Assembly (NCBI RefSeq): GCF_900109085.1
Contig: NZ_FNYW01000020.1
Coordinates: forward strand, 1-36,038
Reading direction: 5' to 3'
DNA: 36,038 nucleotides
Source of the DNA: Alkalibacterium gilvum
GTDB taxonomy: Bacteria > Bacillota > Bacilli > Lactobacillales > Carnobacteriaceae_A
Shown: positions 16,235 through 24,632 of the stretch, one piece after another
How the letters are laid out: each line of letters begins with the position of its first letter
Numbering within the stretch: position 1 is the stretch's first letter
Translations under genes and position numbers: made by a program
The notes under the pieces: model-generated
The model's input: the letters and a program-made list of their open reading frames with translations, nothing else
The model's database searches: none
Told to the model about the DNA's origin: nothing

Positions 16235-18724
16235 TTATTTCTTACTTACAGTTTCAGCTAGCGTTGGTTCAAAATTTTTCAATCGTAAGGCGTTTAAAAG
16301 GACGGATACTGAGCTGAAACTCATTGCTGCTGCTGCAAAGGCTGGGTTTAGTAGCGGTCCTCCAAACAAATACAAGGCGCCCATCGCAACAGGAATACCA
16401 ACCACATTATAAGCAAAGGCCCAGAATAAATTCTGCTTGATATTTTTCAATGTATCTTTACTTAATTCAATCGCTGTCAGCACTTCTTTAATATCGCTTC
16501 GCATCAGGACAACATCAGCTGATTCCACAGCTATGTCTGTTCCAGATCCAATAGCCATACCGACATCCGCTTGAGCGAGTGCTGGTGCATCGTTGATTCC
16601 GTCACCAACCATCACAACTTTCTTATGCCCATCCTGCAATTTTTTAACTTCGTATGCTTTGTCTTGAGGCAACACATCACTCAGGACATAATCGATATTT
16701 ATTTCTCTTGCAATGGCATTCGCTGTTCTTGTGTTGTCTCCTGTAATCATTGCAATCTCGATACCTTGGTTATGCAAAGCTTCAATTGTTTTGATGCTAT
16801 TTTCCTTCAATGTATCAGCAACAGCAATGACCCCTTCAATAATACCATCAACGGCCAAATACATCGGTGTTTTCCCTTGATCGGCTAAGTGATTAGCTTT
16901 TTCTTCCAGCCCATCTATAGCAAAACGCTGTTCCGTCATTAATTTCTTGTTACCAAAGTAAAGCGTATGCCCATCCACTTGGGCAAGTAAACCTTGTCCA
17001 GGAATCGCTTCAAAACGAGAGAGTTCTGTTAATCTTAATCCATCCGTTTCAGCTTGTGTGACAATCGCTTCTCCCAATGGATGTTCACTTCCCTTTTCAG
17101 CAGAGGCCGCTAGTTGGATTAGCGCTTGCTCGTCAAATAGACACTCCTCGCGAAGGACAATATCTGTTACAGAAGGTTTCCCTTCAGTCAATGTTCCTGT
17201 TTTATCAAAAATGATTGTATCAATGTCATGAATAGTTTCAAGCGCATCTCCACTTTTTATCAATACTCCATACTCTGCACCTTTACCTGTACCTACCATA
17301 ATAGCTGTCGGTGTAGCCAGTCCCAAGGCACAAGGGCAGGCAATAACTAAGACTGAAATCAGAATCGTTAGAGCAAAGATAAAACTTTGACCTGCAACGA
17401 GCCAAATGATACTTGAAATGACCGAAAGCCCTATAACAATCGGTACAAAATAGCCGGTAATGATGTCAGCTAGTTTCGCAATCGGCGCTTTAGAGCCTTG
17501 GGCATCTTCTACAAGTTTTATTATTTGAGAAAGTGTTGTGTCTTTTCCGACTTTCGTTGCCCGGTAATCAATCGAACCGTTTTTATTCATACTTGCTCCG
17601 ATGATTGCATCGCCCATCTCTTTGGAAACTGGCATACTTTCACCAGTGAGCATGGATTCATCCACTGCTGTATGTCCCTTTACAAGGATACCATCGACTG
17701 GCATCTTCTCACCTGGACGTACCCTTATAACATCACCTGGAGAAACTTTCTCTATGGGTATTTCTTCTTCCTGGCCATCATGAACAACACGAGCCTTCTT
17801 TGGAGCTAAATTCATTAGCTTTTGTATGGCTTCTGACATACGTCCTTTTGATCGCTCTTCTAAATATTTCCCCAACGTATGGAAAGCCAGAATCACTGCA
17901 GATGTCTCGTAATATAACAACATAGTAGCATCGGCATTTACGAAAAGAGTGACAAAGGTAACTGCCAGACTATAAACAAATGCGGCAGTTGTTCCCAGGG
18001 CAATCAATGAATTCATATTAGGGTGACCTTTGAATAATGTTTTAAAACCTTGTTCAAAATAAGGTTTGCCCGACCAGACGACAGGAATCGTCAAGGCTAA
18101 TTGTAGCAAGGCATGATTCCCCGGGTTCTTTACATGATCTATTATTGCAGGCAACTGTAGCCCTACCATAGGCCCCATAGAAATAATTAACAAAGGTATG
18201 GTGAAAAGTGCAGACAGTATTGTTCGCTTTTTATACATTTCTTCTTTTGATGTTTTCTTTTGTTCTGCGGGTTCTGCAGCCGTTACCTGTTCCTCTTCTT
18301 GAGGTACCAGACTATACCCTGAATTTGAAACAGCATCCATCAATTCTCTGATTGACAGTTCCAATGGATTATATGTTACAGAAAGTTTTTCTGAAGCTAG
18401 ATTTACGGACGCCTTTTCCATGCCTTTGAGTTGTGACGCCGTTTTTTCTACCGTTGCCGAACAAGAGGCACAGGACATCCCAGAGACCTCAAAGATTTTG
18501 GTAACATATTGAGGCATAACAACTTTATAACCCGCTGCATCGATTTGTCTTTCAAGTTCTTTTGGATCAAAAATACCTGACTCAACTTTGATACTGAGCT
18601 TTTCTGAAGCTAAATTAATAGATGCTTCAGAAACACCTGCTAATTTACTTGCTGTTTTTTCTACCGTAGAGGCACATGAAGCACATGTCATACCTTCAAT
18701 AGAATATGTTTTATTTTCCACCAC
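16235..18724 (-). CDS. copA: Copper-exporting P1B-type ATPase CopA
   Basis: A Cu(I)-transporting membrane ATPase of 829 residues. Two N-terminal heavy-metal domains carry GMTCASC (Cys14, Cys17) and GMSCASC (Cys85, Cys88). The metal-site helices are those of Cu(I) pumps: CPC at 463-465, FAYNVVGIP, and MSFSS near the end. The phosphorylated Asp507 is in DKTGTLT; the TGES, SEHP and GDGINDAPAL motifs are all intact. The start is GTG (18722-18724) with AAAGGA upstream; a second GTG follows immediately. It begins 12 bases after copY, so both are under CopY control. Export for detoxification is more likely than uptake. Confidence 0.96.
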   Translation of the reverse strand: MVENKTYSIEGMTCASCASTVEKTASKLAGVSEASINLASEKLSIKVESGIFDPKELERQIDAAGYKVVMPQYVTKIFEVSGMSCASCSATVEKTASQLKGMEKASVNLASEKLSVTYNPLELSIRELMDAVSNSGYSLVPQEEEQVTAAEPAEQKKTSKEEMYKKRTILSALFTIPLLIISMGPMVGLQLPAIIDHVKNPGNHALLQLALTIPVVWSGKPYFEQGFKTLFKGHPNMNSLIALGTTAAFVYSLAVTFVTLFVNADATMLLYYETSAVILAFHTLGKYLEERSKGRMSEAIQKLMNLAPKKARVVHDGQEEEIPIEKVSPGDVIRVRPGEKMPVDGILVKGHTAVDESMLTGESMPVSKEMGDAIIGASMNKNGSIDYRATKVGKDTTLSQIIKLVEDAQGSKAPIAKLADIITGYFVPIVIGLSVISSIIWLVAGQSFIFALTILISVLVIACPCALGLATPTAIMVGTGKGAEYGVLIKSGDALETIHDIDTIIFDKTGTLTEGKPSVTDIVLREECLFDEQALIQLAASAEKGSEHPLGEAIVTQAETDGLRLTELSRFEAIPGQGLLAQVDGHTLYFGNKKLMTEQRFAIDGLEEKANHLADQGKTPMYLAVDGIIEGVIAVADTLKENSIKTIEALHNQGIEIAMITGDNTRTANAIAREINIDYVLSDVLPQDKAYEVKKLQDGHKKVVMVGDGINDAPALAQADVGMAIGSGTDIAVESADVVLMRSDIKEVLTAIELSKDTLKNIKQNLFWAFAYNVVGIPVAMGALYLFGGPLLNPAFAAAAMSFSSVSVLLNALRLKNFEPTLAETVSKK

Positions 18725-18736
18725 TTATTTTCCTTT

Positions 18737-19165
18737 CTAAACAACACATCCACATTGTCCAGGTGTGCATGTACAGTATATTTTATTAGGTGCTGTTTCT
18801 TTTTTCTTTTTAATTAACTCTGACAATTGTTCTAACTCTGTTTTACTTAGCGTTCTTTTTTCTAAAATTGTCTCAATACTTCGTCCTACTTTTGTATTAC
18901 ACATTTGATCAAGTAAATCATCTATCGATTCATCGATACTTTCTTTCTCAGTAACTAATGGGCTATATTCAAATTTCCTGCCCTGTTTTTCTGTCGAAAG
19001 CATCCCTTTCTTGACTAGTCGCCCAATCAATGTCTTTGTAGTCGTCAACTTCCATTCTTTCTTTTCTTTCAAGATGTCATTTATTTCTCTACTTGAGATT
19101 GGGTGGTTTGTCCAGACAACGCGCATGATCTCCCATTCTGAAGGAGAAATCTGATTCTCTTGCAT
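18737..19165 (-). CDS. copY: Copper-responsive repressor CopY
   Basis: A winged-helix repressor of the BlaI/MecI/CopY family, 142 residues. The N-terminal domain (SEWEIMRVVW, TTTKTLIGRLVKKGML) binds DNA. The C-terminal CTCTPGQCGC is the CxCx4CxC signature that binds Zn when the repressor is active and Cu(I) when it is released. The AAGGAG before the ATG is well spaced. It is the first gene of copY-copA; the cop box in its promoter shows autoregulation. Confidence 0.96.
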   Translation of the reverse strand: MQENQISPSEWEIMRVVWTNHPISSREINDILKEKKEWKLTTTKTLIGRLVKKGMLSTEKQGRKFEYSPLVTEKESIDESIDDLLDQMCNTKVGRSIETILEKRTLSKTELEQLSELIKKKKETAPNKIYCTCTPGQCGCVV

Positions 19166-19211
19166 TGGATACGCTCCTTAATTTACACATTTTTTTATTA
19201 TTCTTTCATTA

Positions 19212-19240
19212 AGTTTACAATTGTAATCGATAATTGTCAA
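19212..19240 (-). promoter_or_regulatory. copY-copA promoter with cop box
   Basis: TTGACA (19235-19240) and TAAACT (19212-19217) on the minus strand are 17 bases apart. The cop box TTACAATTGTAA (19215-19226), matching the known core TACAnnTGTA, covers the -10 element and part of the spacer, so bound CopY would block RNA polymerase. Only one full cop box is seen. Confidence 0.88.
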
Positions 19241-19281
19241 TAAAAACCTGTTCTTTCTCTTTTTATAGAAAAGAACAGGTC
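19241..19281 (-). terminator. Terminator of the racD operon
   Basis: On the minus strand CCTGTTCTTT pairs with AAAGAACAGG and is followed by TTTTT. The T run touches the -35 box of the copY promoter, so the two transcription units are separated by no spare bases. Confidence 0.85.
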
Positions 19282-19296
19282 CGTTTACTTATTTTT

Positions 19297-19995
19297 TTAA
19301 CGCGCCAGATCCCTTGCTGCCACACGCATAGGGTCAATAAAAGGAACAGACATATCTTGAGCTTCCAATACTAATTCAACTTCCGTACAGCCACCGATTA
19401 TCATATCACAATATTCTTCTTTTATTAAGCGATTGGCCACCTCAAGCAGCATCTGTTTGGGTTCACTACCGGTATTGCCTTGCTTTATACCATTATCTCC
19501 ATAGATAGCCTGCATCACCTTATTTTTTTGATCTGATTCGTTTGGGTATAGTATTTCTTTATCTTCGAGATAGCGCTGAAAAAGCCCCGTTTCTTTCGTT
19601 GCGGAAGTTGATAAGACACCAATTTTCTTCACCCTTGGATAAACTTCTTTTATATAGTTATTTAAGCCTTCAAGTACATGGTGTATAGGCATATCAACTG
19701 CATTTGCTATATCCTTATAGAAATAATGAGCAGTAATACATGGCATAACCGCTACCGTGGCTCCCGCTTTTTTTAAATTTTCAGCTGTTTTTATTAATTC
19801 AGGTACAGGAGAAGGACCCTTGTAAAGAATAGCTTCTGTTCGATCAGGTATTTGGGGATTACTATCAATAATTGTACGAAAATGATCTTGGTCATTCGTC
19901 ACTTTCGTCTCTTTAATGACCTTCATATAAAAGCTTGCCGTTGCTTCAGGTCCCATCCCTCCCAGAATACCAATAACTTTATTCTGCTTATTCAT
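19297..19995 (-). CDS. racD: Aspartate racemase (PLP-independent)
   Basis: Interconverts L- and D-aspartate with two cysteines as acid/base. The family start IGILGGMGPEATASFY is present, with Cys86 in MPCITAH and Cys203 in GGCTEVEL. The residue after Cys86 is Ile, where most relatives have Asn (PCNTAH); this may change the substrate pocket. At 232 residues it is full length, and GAGGAGG precedes the ATG. It is the last gene of a three-gene operon with a MurE-like ligase (38 bases upstream) and an ATP-grasp ligase. In Enterococcus faecium and Lactococcus a racD gene adjoins the D-Asp ligase for the peptidoglycan cross-bridge, so that role is likely here. Glutamate racemisation is a less likely alternative. 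Confidence 0.85.
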   Translation of the reverse strand: MNKQNKVIGILGGMGPEATASFYMKVIKETKVTNDQDHFRTIIDSNPQIPDRTEAILYKGPSPVPELIKTAENLKKAGATVAVMPCITAHYFYKDIANAVDMPIHHVLEGLNNYIKEVYPRVKKIGVLSTSATKETGLFQRYLEDKEILYPNESDQKNKVMQAIYGDNGIKQGNTGSEPKQMLLEVANRLIKEEYCDMIIGGCTEVELVLEAQDMSVPFIDPMRVAARDLAR

Positions 19996-20033
19996 AGTGG
20001 TTCCTCCTCGTATTTTGTATAAACAATGTTACA

Positions 20034-21599
20034 TCACTGATTTTTCAAAAATGTTTCATCAATTCCCGCAACACGTTCGTCAAGTGGTTTCAATACCTCT
20101 TTAGCATTCAAATCAGGACGTTTTTCTACTAATTGATTTAAGATATATTTTGCACCAAAATCCATCCCCTGTGCTCCGCCAATCAGAATAACATCCCCAG
20201 TTTCCACCTGATCTAAACTTGATTCAAGAGCGTCAGGCATTTCTTTATGCAATTCAATTTCCACACCGACTTTATCCATTTCTTCTCTGAATGCAGCCAT
20301 CTCTTCTGGTAAGACATCATCTTTGTCAATGACATGCGATTCACTTAGCGATACGATGACTTTCTTTATACCTAATTCAGGAACCCACTTAGCAAGCGTC
20401 TGTGCATTCTCTCGGTTTGTGGTAACCCCTCGATTACCCCTTATCGCGTATACAATATGCAATTTTTTGTAATCCATTTTTGTTAGTGTTTCAAGCGTAA
20501 CCTCTATATTCCCTGCATTTGCAAAGTGGTCATCAACAATCTTGAAGTCATTCTCATATATAAACTGGAAACGGCGTTCCACACCTTTGAAACGCTCAAT
20601 TCCGGATTGAATTGTTTCAATATCTACACCACTGATTAAGCCGATAGTAATTGCAGCCATTGAATTGTATACAGAATGATAACCTGCGACTGATAAACTT
20701 ACTTTGAAACGTGTCTTTTCAATTGTATCGCCATTAATTGTTTTAAATGGTTTGTTTATTTCCACAGTGAAGTTTCCTCGTCCAGTAGACAAGTCAACAT
20801 CTTTACATTGAAGATGACCTGATGCGTCTTCAATGCCATATGTCACAACAGATGCATCCGTTTCATCGATTAATGAACGAGAAAAGGAATCATCAAGGTT
20901 CAATACAGCAAATTGGTCCGGTCTGGCTTTTCTGATCAAACTTGCTTTTGCATCAAAGTACTCTTCAAACGATCCATGCAAATCGATGTGCTCACGACTG
21001 ATATTATTTAAAGCAACAATGTCAAAGGAAACATTTCCTACTCGACTGAGCTCCAGTGCAGATGAGGATACTTCCATCGTTACATGTGAAATATTTTCTT
21101 TGCGCATATCATTGAAATAACCATGTAAGTCTAGCGATTCTGGTGTCGTTAATACACTAGGAACAAGTGTCTCTCCAAATTTCACCATCACGGTACCAAG
21201 TAATCCTGTTTTAAGCTTATGCTCTTCTAAAATCGCATTTGTCATGAAAGACGTTGACGTTTTACCATTGGTTGCTGTGATACCAATCATCGTCATTTCT
21301 TTGGACGGGTGATCATAATACTTATCAGCAATCGCTGCAAGAGCTTTTCGACTATCTTCCACCTTATATTGTGGTACATCTATATTTGGAAGAAATTCTT
21401 CAACAACTAAAGCAATAGCCCCATTATCAACAGCGTTTTGTGCATATTGATGCCCATCTGTTTGATAACCTTTGATGCATACAAATAAGGAATCCTTTTC
21501 TGTATCCTTTGAGTGATACGTGATGGTTTTAATTTCAACATCTTTTTCATTTTTTACTTCTAATATTTTTATTGCTTCCAGCAGCTCAGATAATTGCAT
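20034..21599 (-). CDS. MurE-like Mur ligase, divergent C-terminal domain
   Basis: A 521-residue amide-bond ligase of the Mur family. The N-terminal and central domains follow MurE: the P loop GITATNGKTS, TTPESLDLHGYF, EVSSSALELSRV, NISREHIDLHGSFEEYFDAKASL (the Lys is normally carbamoylated). The C-terminal domain departs from MurE: DYAHTP is replaced by DDHFANAGN, the GDRDxxKRP segment by RGNRGVTTNREN, and the DNPR or DNPA substrate motif is absent (SLSESHV). It is therefore probably not the housekeeping L-Lys or meso-DAP ligase. It lies between an ATP-grasp ligase and racD in one operon, which suggests amino-acid addition to a peptidoglycan precursor or another peptide. It is followed by a short extension after the ligase core (about residues 490-521). 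The exact substrate is unknown. Confidence 0.8.
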   Translation of the reverse strand: MQLSELLEAIKILEVKNEKDVEIKTITYHSKDTEKDSLFVCIKGYQTDGHQYAQNAVDNGAIALVVEEFLPNIDVPQYKVEDSRKALAAIADKYYDHPSKEMTMIGITATNGKTSTSFMTNAILEEHKLKTGLLGTVMVKFGETLVPSVLTTPESLDLHGYFNDMRKENISHVTMEVSSSALELSRVGNVSFDIVALNNISREHIDLHGSFEEYFDAKASLIRKARPDQFAVLNLDDSFSRSLIDETDASVVTYGIEDASGHLQCKDVDLSTGRGNFTVEINKPFKTINGDTIEKTRFKVSLSVAGYHSVYNSMAAITIGLISGVDIETIQSGIERFKGVERRFQFIYENDFKIVDDHFANAGNIEVTLETLTKMDYKKLHIVYAIRGNRGVTTNRENAQTLAKWVPELGIKKVIVSLSESHVIDKDDVLPEEMAAFREEMDKVGVEIELHKEMPDALESSLDQVETGDVILIGGAQGMDFGAKYILNQLVEKRPDLNAKEVLKPLDERVAGIDETFLKNQ

Positions 21600-21657
21600 A
21601 TGTTCGTTTCCTCTCTTTTAATTTCTTCTCTCGGCGAAAGAAGAATGTCTTATATTT

Positions 21658-22848
21658 TTATCTTTTGATTAACTTTTGTCGGACTTTATCTGCGAGTCCT
21701 CCAACATAATGAAGCCCTGGCTTGGGATCATCAAAAGACCAGATTGAGCCAATTCTTTTTTCAGTGTACGTTTTCAAGATAGTCTTCCATTTAAGCTGAC
21801 CTGATTTCACATAAGCACGCGAGGCATGCAAGTCTTCATACATATAATGGAAGGCCAAGTTTGTTGTTTCTTTCAAACTATCCTGCCCTATCTCCTGTCC
21901 AGTCAATTCTTTATATGCTAATAGTGGCATGTTAAAGCCGAGTTCTGTCAGCATTTGATTGAAATTTGTTGTACGCACATTGATTTCAATCAAGTAGTAT
22001 TCGCCTGTTTTTTCATCCTTTTTAAATTCTATTTCAGCGAATCCTTTGTAGCCAATTGCTTCAAGAAAAGGTGCGCCTATTTCATGAAGGGCAGGGACAT
22101 ATTTTTGTTTAATATACACGGATGCTCCAAAATTAATAGGATACTGGCGTTCTTTTTGGGCCGTTAACCAGTGAGTTACGTTTGAGTTTTGATCTAAATA
22201 AGCATCAAAGGTATACATATGGTCATCGAACCCTTGAACTAACTGCTGAACAACCACTTCGATATCAGCCTCTTTTGTTTTTCTTAAGCCCTCTTCTAAT
22301 TCCTCACGATTAGATACTTTAAAAAGTTTTTTTCTAAAAGTCGATACGAACGTTGAAGAATCCGATGGCTTTATAATACACGGGTACCCTAATTCTTGTT
22401 CAACTTCCTGGATAATAGTTTGATCTTTTACCTGAATTGTTTTGGGCACAAGAATATTGTGTTGTTGTGCTAAAACATATAGTTTATCCTTGTCGATTAA
22501 ATCACTCCAGAAACCTTGTTCTGTTTGATTAATTAGATAGTATTCTTTTAACTCATCTAGATATTTATCAATAAATAAGACATACGGATCGGCTGTCGGA
22601 TAAAGTACTGGTTTATGCTCTTGATTCTTAGCATATCCAATAAGAAAATCTTTTAACTTCTCCGGCTCTTTACTATAATGAGGGCCTATCAGCTTTTCAG
22701 TGACATATTTTGAGTGTCTAGCGTAGGCACCTTCCTCCTGATAATCTACAACAGCTACAGGAATGCCCTCTTTACCGAGGCTTCTTATAATGCTTAACCC
22801 AATATAATAATTATTTCCTAAAACGACGGCTTTATGTTTCGTTTCCAT
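21658..22848 (-). CDS. ATP-grasp carboxylate-amine ligase, D-aspartate ligase-like
   Basis: An ATP-dependent ligase of about 396 residues. The ATP-grasp fold is seen in GYPCIIKPSDSS, the loop EVVVQQLVQGFDDHMYTFD, and the metal-binding EIEFKKDEKTGEYYLIEINVRTTN. The N-terminal VVLGNNYYIGLSIIRSLG resembles the start of the E. faecium D-aspartate ligase Asl. With racD downstream it likely attaches D-Asp to the side-chain amine of residue 3 in the peptidoglycan precursor. It is the first gene of the operon, 58 bases before the MurE-like gene. The start is uncertain: the frame is open from 22893, which has no ribosome-binding site and lies inside a GCTTAGC/GCTAAGC dyad. The ATG at 22848 has a weak GGAGAG 13 bases upstream. 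Confidence 0.8.
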   Translation of the reverse strand: METKHKAVVLGNNYYIGLSIIRSLGKEGIPVAVVDYQEEGAYARHSKYVTEKLIGPHYSKEPEKLKDFLIGYAKNQEHKPVLYPTADPYVLFIDKYLDELKEYYLINQTEQGFWSDLIDKDKLYVLAQQHNILVPKTIQVKDQTIIQEVEQELGYPCIIKPSDSSTFVSTFRKKLFKVSNREELEEGLRKTKEADIEVVVQQLVQGFDDHMYTFDAYLDQNSNVTHWLTAQKERQYPINFGASVYIKQKYVPALHEIGAPFLEAIGYKGFAEIEFKKDEKTGEYYLIEINVRTTNFNQMLTELGFNMPLLAYKELTGQEIGQDSLKETTNLAFHYMYEDLHASRAYVKSGQLKWKTILKTYTEKRIGSIWSFDDPKPGLHYVGGLADKVRQKLIKR

Positions 22849-22875
22849 TTGTTCACTCACTCTCTCCAGTACTAT

Positions 22876-22905
22876 GCTTAGCTTTTCATACATGATGTGC
22901 TAAGC
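22876..22905 (-). promoter_or_regulatory. Inverted repeat before the ATP-grasp gene
   Basis: GCTTAGC (22876-22882) and GCTAAGC (22899-22905) are perfect 7-base arms 16 bases apart. They would form a leader stem or an operator just upstream of the start at 22848; an alternative start at 22893 would be inside the loop. Confidence 0.4.
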
Positions 22906-23431
22906 GTTTAAGTATTTTCCTGATTTCTCATTGAAACGTGATACTCTTTTCATCCACTCTATTCAAATCCTGAATAATACCATTCTTTTTTATTATTTAA
23001 TATATTTAAAATAAATAATGCACCTTTTTTTAGATTTTTTTCTATTTATTACGTTACTAGAACTAGCTAAAAAGTCAATAGCATAGGCATCATTCAACCT
23101 AATTACCCATTCTTTCATTATACCTTAATCACAAGACTTATTCTTCAAGAAACGCTTGAATCGGATAGGTTGATTTTCTATATATGTCTTGTCTGCTATT
23201 TCTATTTTAAAGAGTCTTGTAAGCTATGTCTACATTCTAGACTTCTTTCAAAAAAAAGCAAAAAAATCTTTCTCTCTGATTTGTTGAATAGTTATTTTCA
23301 TCAGTTAGCTTACCTATGATTTTCTATTTCTCTTTGCTTTCATAAATAAAAATACGTTACTGTTAGGTTGCTATCAAAGCGGTGTTCAATCCCAATGGCT
23401 TATGCTATTTAAACTTTATTACATTCCGGGG
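22906..23431. other. Intergenic region, AT-rich, no gene seen
   Basis: The divergent region between the ligase operon and the GntR operon is about 670 bases in full, and this part has no convincing gene on either strand. A candidate minus-strand -10 TATAAT (23117-23122) lacks a clear -35 element. Two other structures are visible: the dyad GTCTAcattcTAGAC (23228-23242), and ACAAGACT near 23130 with its complement AGTCTTGT near 23212. An untranslated leader or small RNA is possible but not supported further. Confidence 0.6.
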
Positions 23432-23461
23432 TTGACACCTCATCTGTATCATGTATATAAT
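23432..23461 (+). promoter_or_regulatory. Promoter of the GntR-ABC operon
   Basis: TTGACA (23432-23437) and TATAAT (23456-23461) are both perfect consensus hexamers, 18 bases apart. Such a strong promoter fits a unit that is normally held off by its own repressor. Confidence 0.88.
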
Positions 23462-23470
23462 ACAATTATG

Positions 23471-23530
23471 AAGTGTACTAAACAAGCCATACACTTTTTC
23501 GTTTGTAGTGTACTAACCTTTTAACACACT
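23471..23530 (+). promoter_or_regulatory. Probable GntR operator, two dyads
   Basis: AAGTGTA (23471-23477) and TACACTT (23490-23496) form one dyad. AGTGTACTAA (23507-23516) and TTAACACACT (23521-23530) form a second, with 8 of 10 bases complementary. AGTGTACTAA occurs in the left arm of both. They begin ten bases after the -10, a classic repressor position, and AGTGTA-type half-sites are known for YtrA-like GntR proteins. Confidence 0.65.
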
Positions 23531-23565
23531 TTTATTCAAGCCACATTAAGAAAGGACTGAATCAT

Positions 23566-23946
23566 TTGACTGTATCCTTTAACAAAAGAGACCCTATCTA
23601 TCTTCAGGTCATGCACTATTTTAAACGTTTGATTGTTTCAGGGGAGCTTCTCCCCGGTGAAGAAATGCCTTCACGAAGACAACTCGCTAACGAACTAAAA
23701 ATAAATCCCAATACTGTTCAAAGGGCGTACAGCGAAATGGAGGAACAGCGCTTGATCCATACAGAGCCTAATCGACCAAGTCGTATAACAGAAGACCCTG
23801 TTGTCCTTGAACAATTGAAAAATGAATGGTTAAAGCAAGCCATGACTACATTTATCTCAGCTATACAGCCTCTTGATATATCGTTAAATGAACTTGTTCC
23901 TCTTCTGGAAGAGAAAATGAAAACAAGAAAGAAGGATGACAAATGA
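23566..23946 (+). CDS. GntR-family regulator, YtrA subfamily
   Basis: A short repressor of 126 residues. The winged-helix domain occupies about residues 10-75 (DPIYLQVMHYFKRLIVSGEL, PSRRQLANELKINPNTVQRAY). The small C-terminal part, with no large ligand domain, is typical of YtrA. The start is TTG with AAAGGA nine bases upstream. Its stop overlaps the next ATG by four bases (ATGA). It is expected to repress its own operon through the dyads at 23471-23530; members of this family often respond to cell-wall-active antibiotics. Confidence 0.9.
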   Translation: MTVSFNKRDPIYLQVMHYFKRLIVSGELLPGEEMPSRRQLANELKINPNTVQRAYSEMEEQRLIHTEPNRPSRITEDPVVLEQLKNEWLKQAMTTFISAIQPLDISLNELVPLLEEKMKTRKKDDK

Positions 23947-24632
23947 TTGAACTTAAAAATGTACACAAGCGTTTTGGTCGTAAAAAAGTGCTTGATGGCA
24001 TTTCTTTCACAGCTAATAAAAGCGAAATTACTTGCCTCGTCGGTGTTAATGGTGTGGGTAAAACAACCATTTTAAACGCCATCATGAATCTTACTCCTAT
24101 CAATAAAGGCGATATTACAATAGATGGGAAGAAAATGCATGCAAATTTATATAATAAAGTGGCTTTTATTCCAGATGTAGCTATTATGTTGCCGAGTATG
24201 ACTGTGCATGAAGCAATGGATTTCATGAAAGATTATTACAGCACTTGGAATAGCAAGCGCGCTAAAGAAATCGTGCGCTTCTTCAGATTGAACATATCTG
24301 ATACAATATCTGAATTATCAAAAGGAAATCAAGCTAAAGTTAATTTACTGATGGGCTTAGCTTTAGACGTCGATTATATCTTAATGGATGAACCTTTTTC
24401 CGGTATTGATATTTTCACACGGGAACAAATAACAGATGTATTTAGCAGCCGTTTAGTTGAAGATCGTGGTGTTCTCATTACTACTCACGAAATTATGGAT
24501 ATTGAACACCTTATTGACAAGGTTGTCTTGCTTGATAACGGTAAAATATACAAAGAATTCAACGCAGAGGAAATGCGAGAAACTGAAGGAAAATCAGTTG
24601 TAGATGTCATGAGGGAGGTTTATAACGGATGA
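23943..24632 (+). CDS. ABC transporter ATP-binding protein (YtrB-like)
   Basis: The ATPase of an ABC-2 type exporter, 229 residues. Walker A is GVNGVGKT (34-41), the signature is the variant LSKGNQAK, Walker B is ILMDEPFSGID, and the switch His is in TTHE. The signature begins LSKGN rather than LSGGQ, as in the YtrB/BcrA type group. It overlaps both neighbours by four bases, so regulator, ATPase and permease are translationally coupled. The substrate is unknown; antibiotic or peptide efflux are possibilities. Confidence 0.92.
   Translation: MIELKNVHKRFGRKKVLDGISFTANKSEITCLVGVNGVGKTTILNAIMNLTPINKGDITIDGKKMHANLYNKVAFIPDVAIMLPSMTVHEAMDFMKDYYSTWNSKRAKEIVRFFRLNISDTISELSKGNQAKVNLLMGLALDVDYILMDEPFSGIDIFTREQITDVFSSRLVEDRGVLITTHEIMDIEHLIDKVVLLDNGKIYKEFNAEEMRETEGKSVVDVMREVYNG

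Noticed and set aside
23861-24226. A 121-codon minus-strand frame
   Set aside because: Antisense to the GntR and ABC ATPase genes; the plus-strand genes have clear motifs and coupling.
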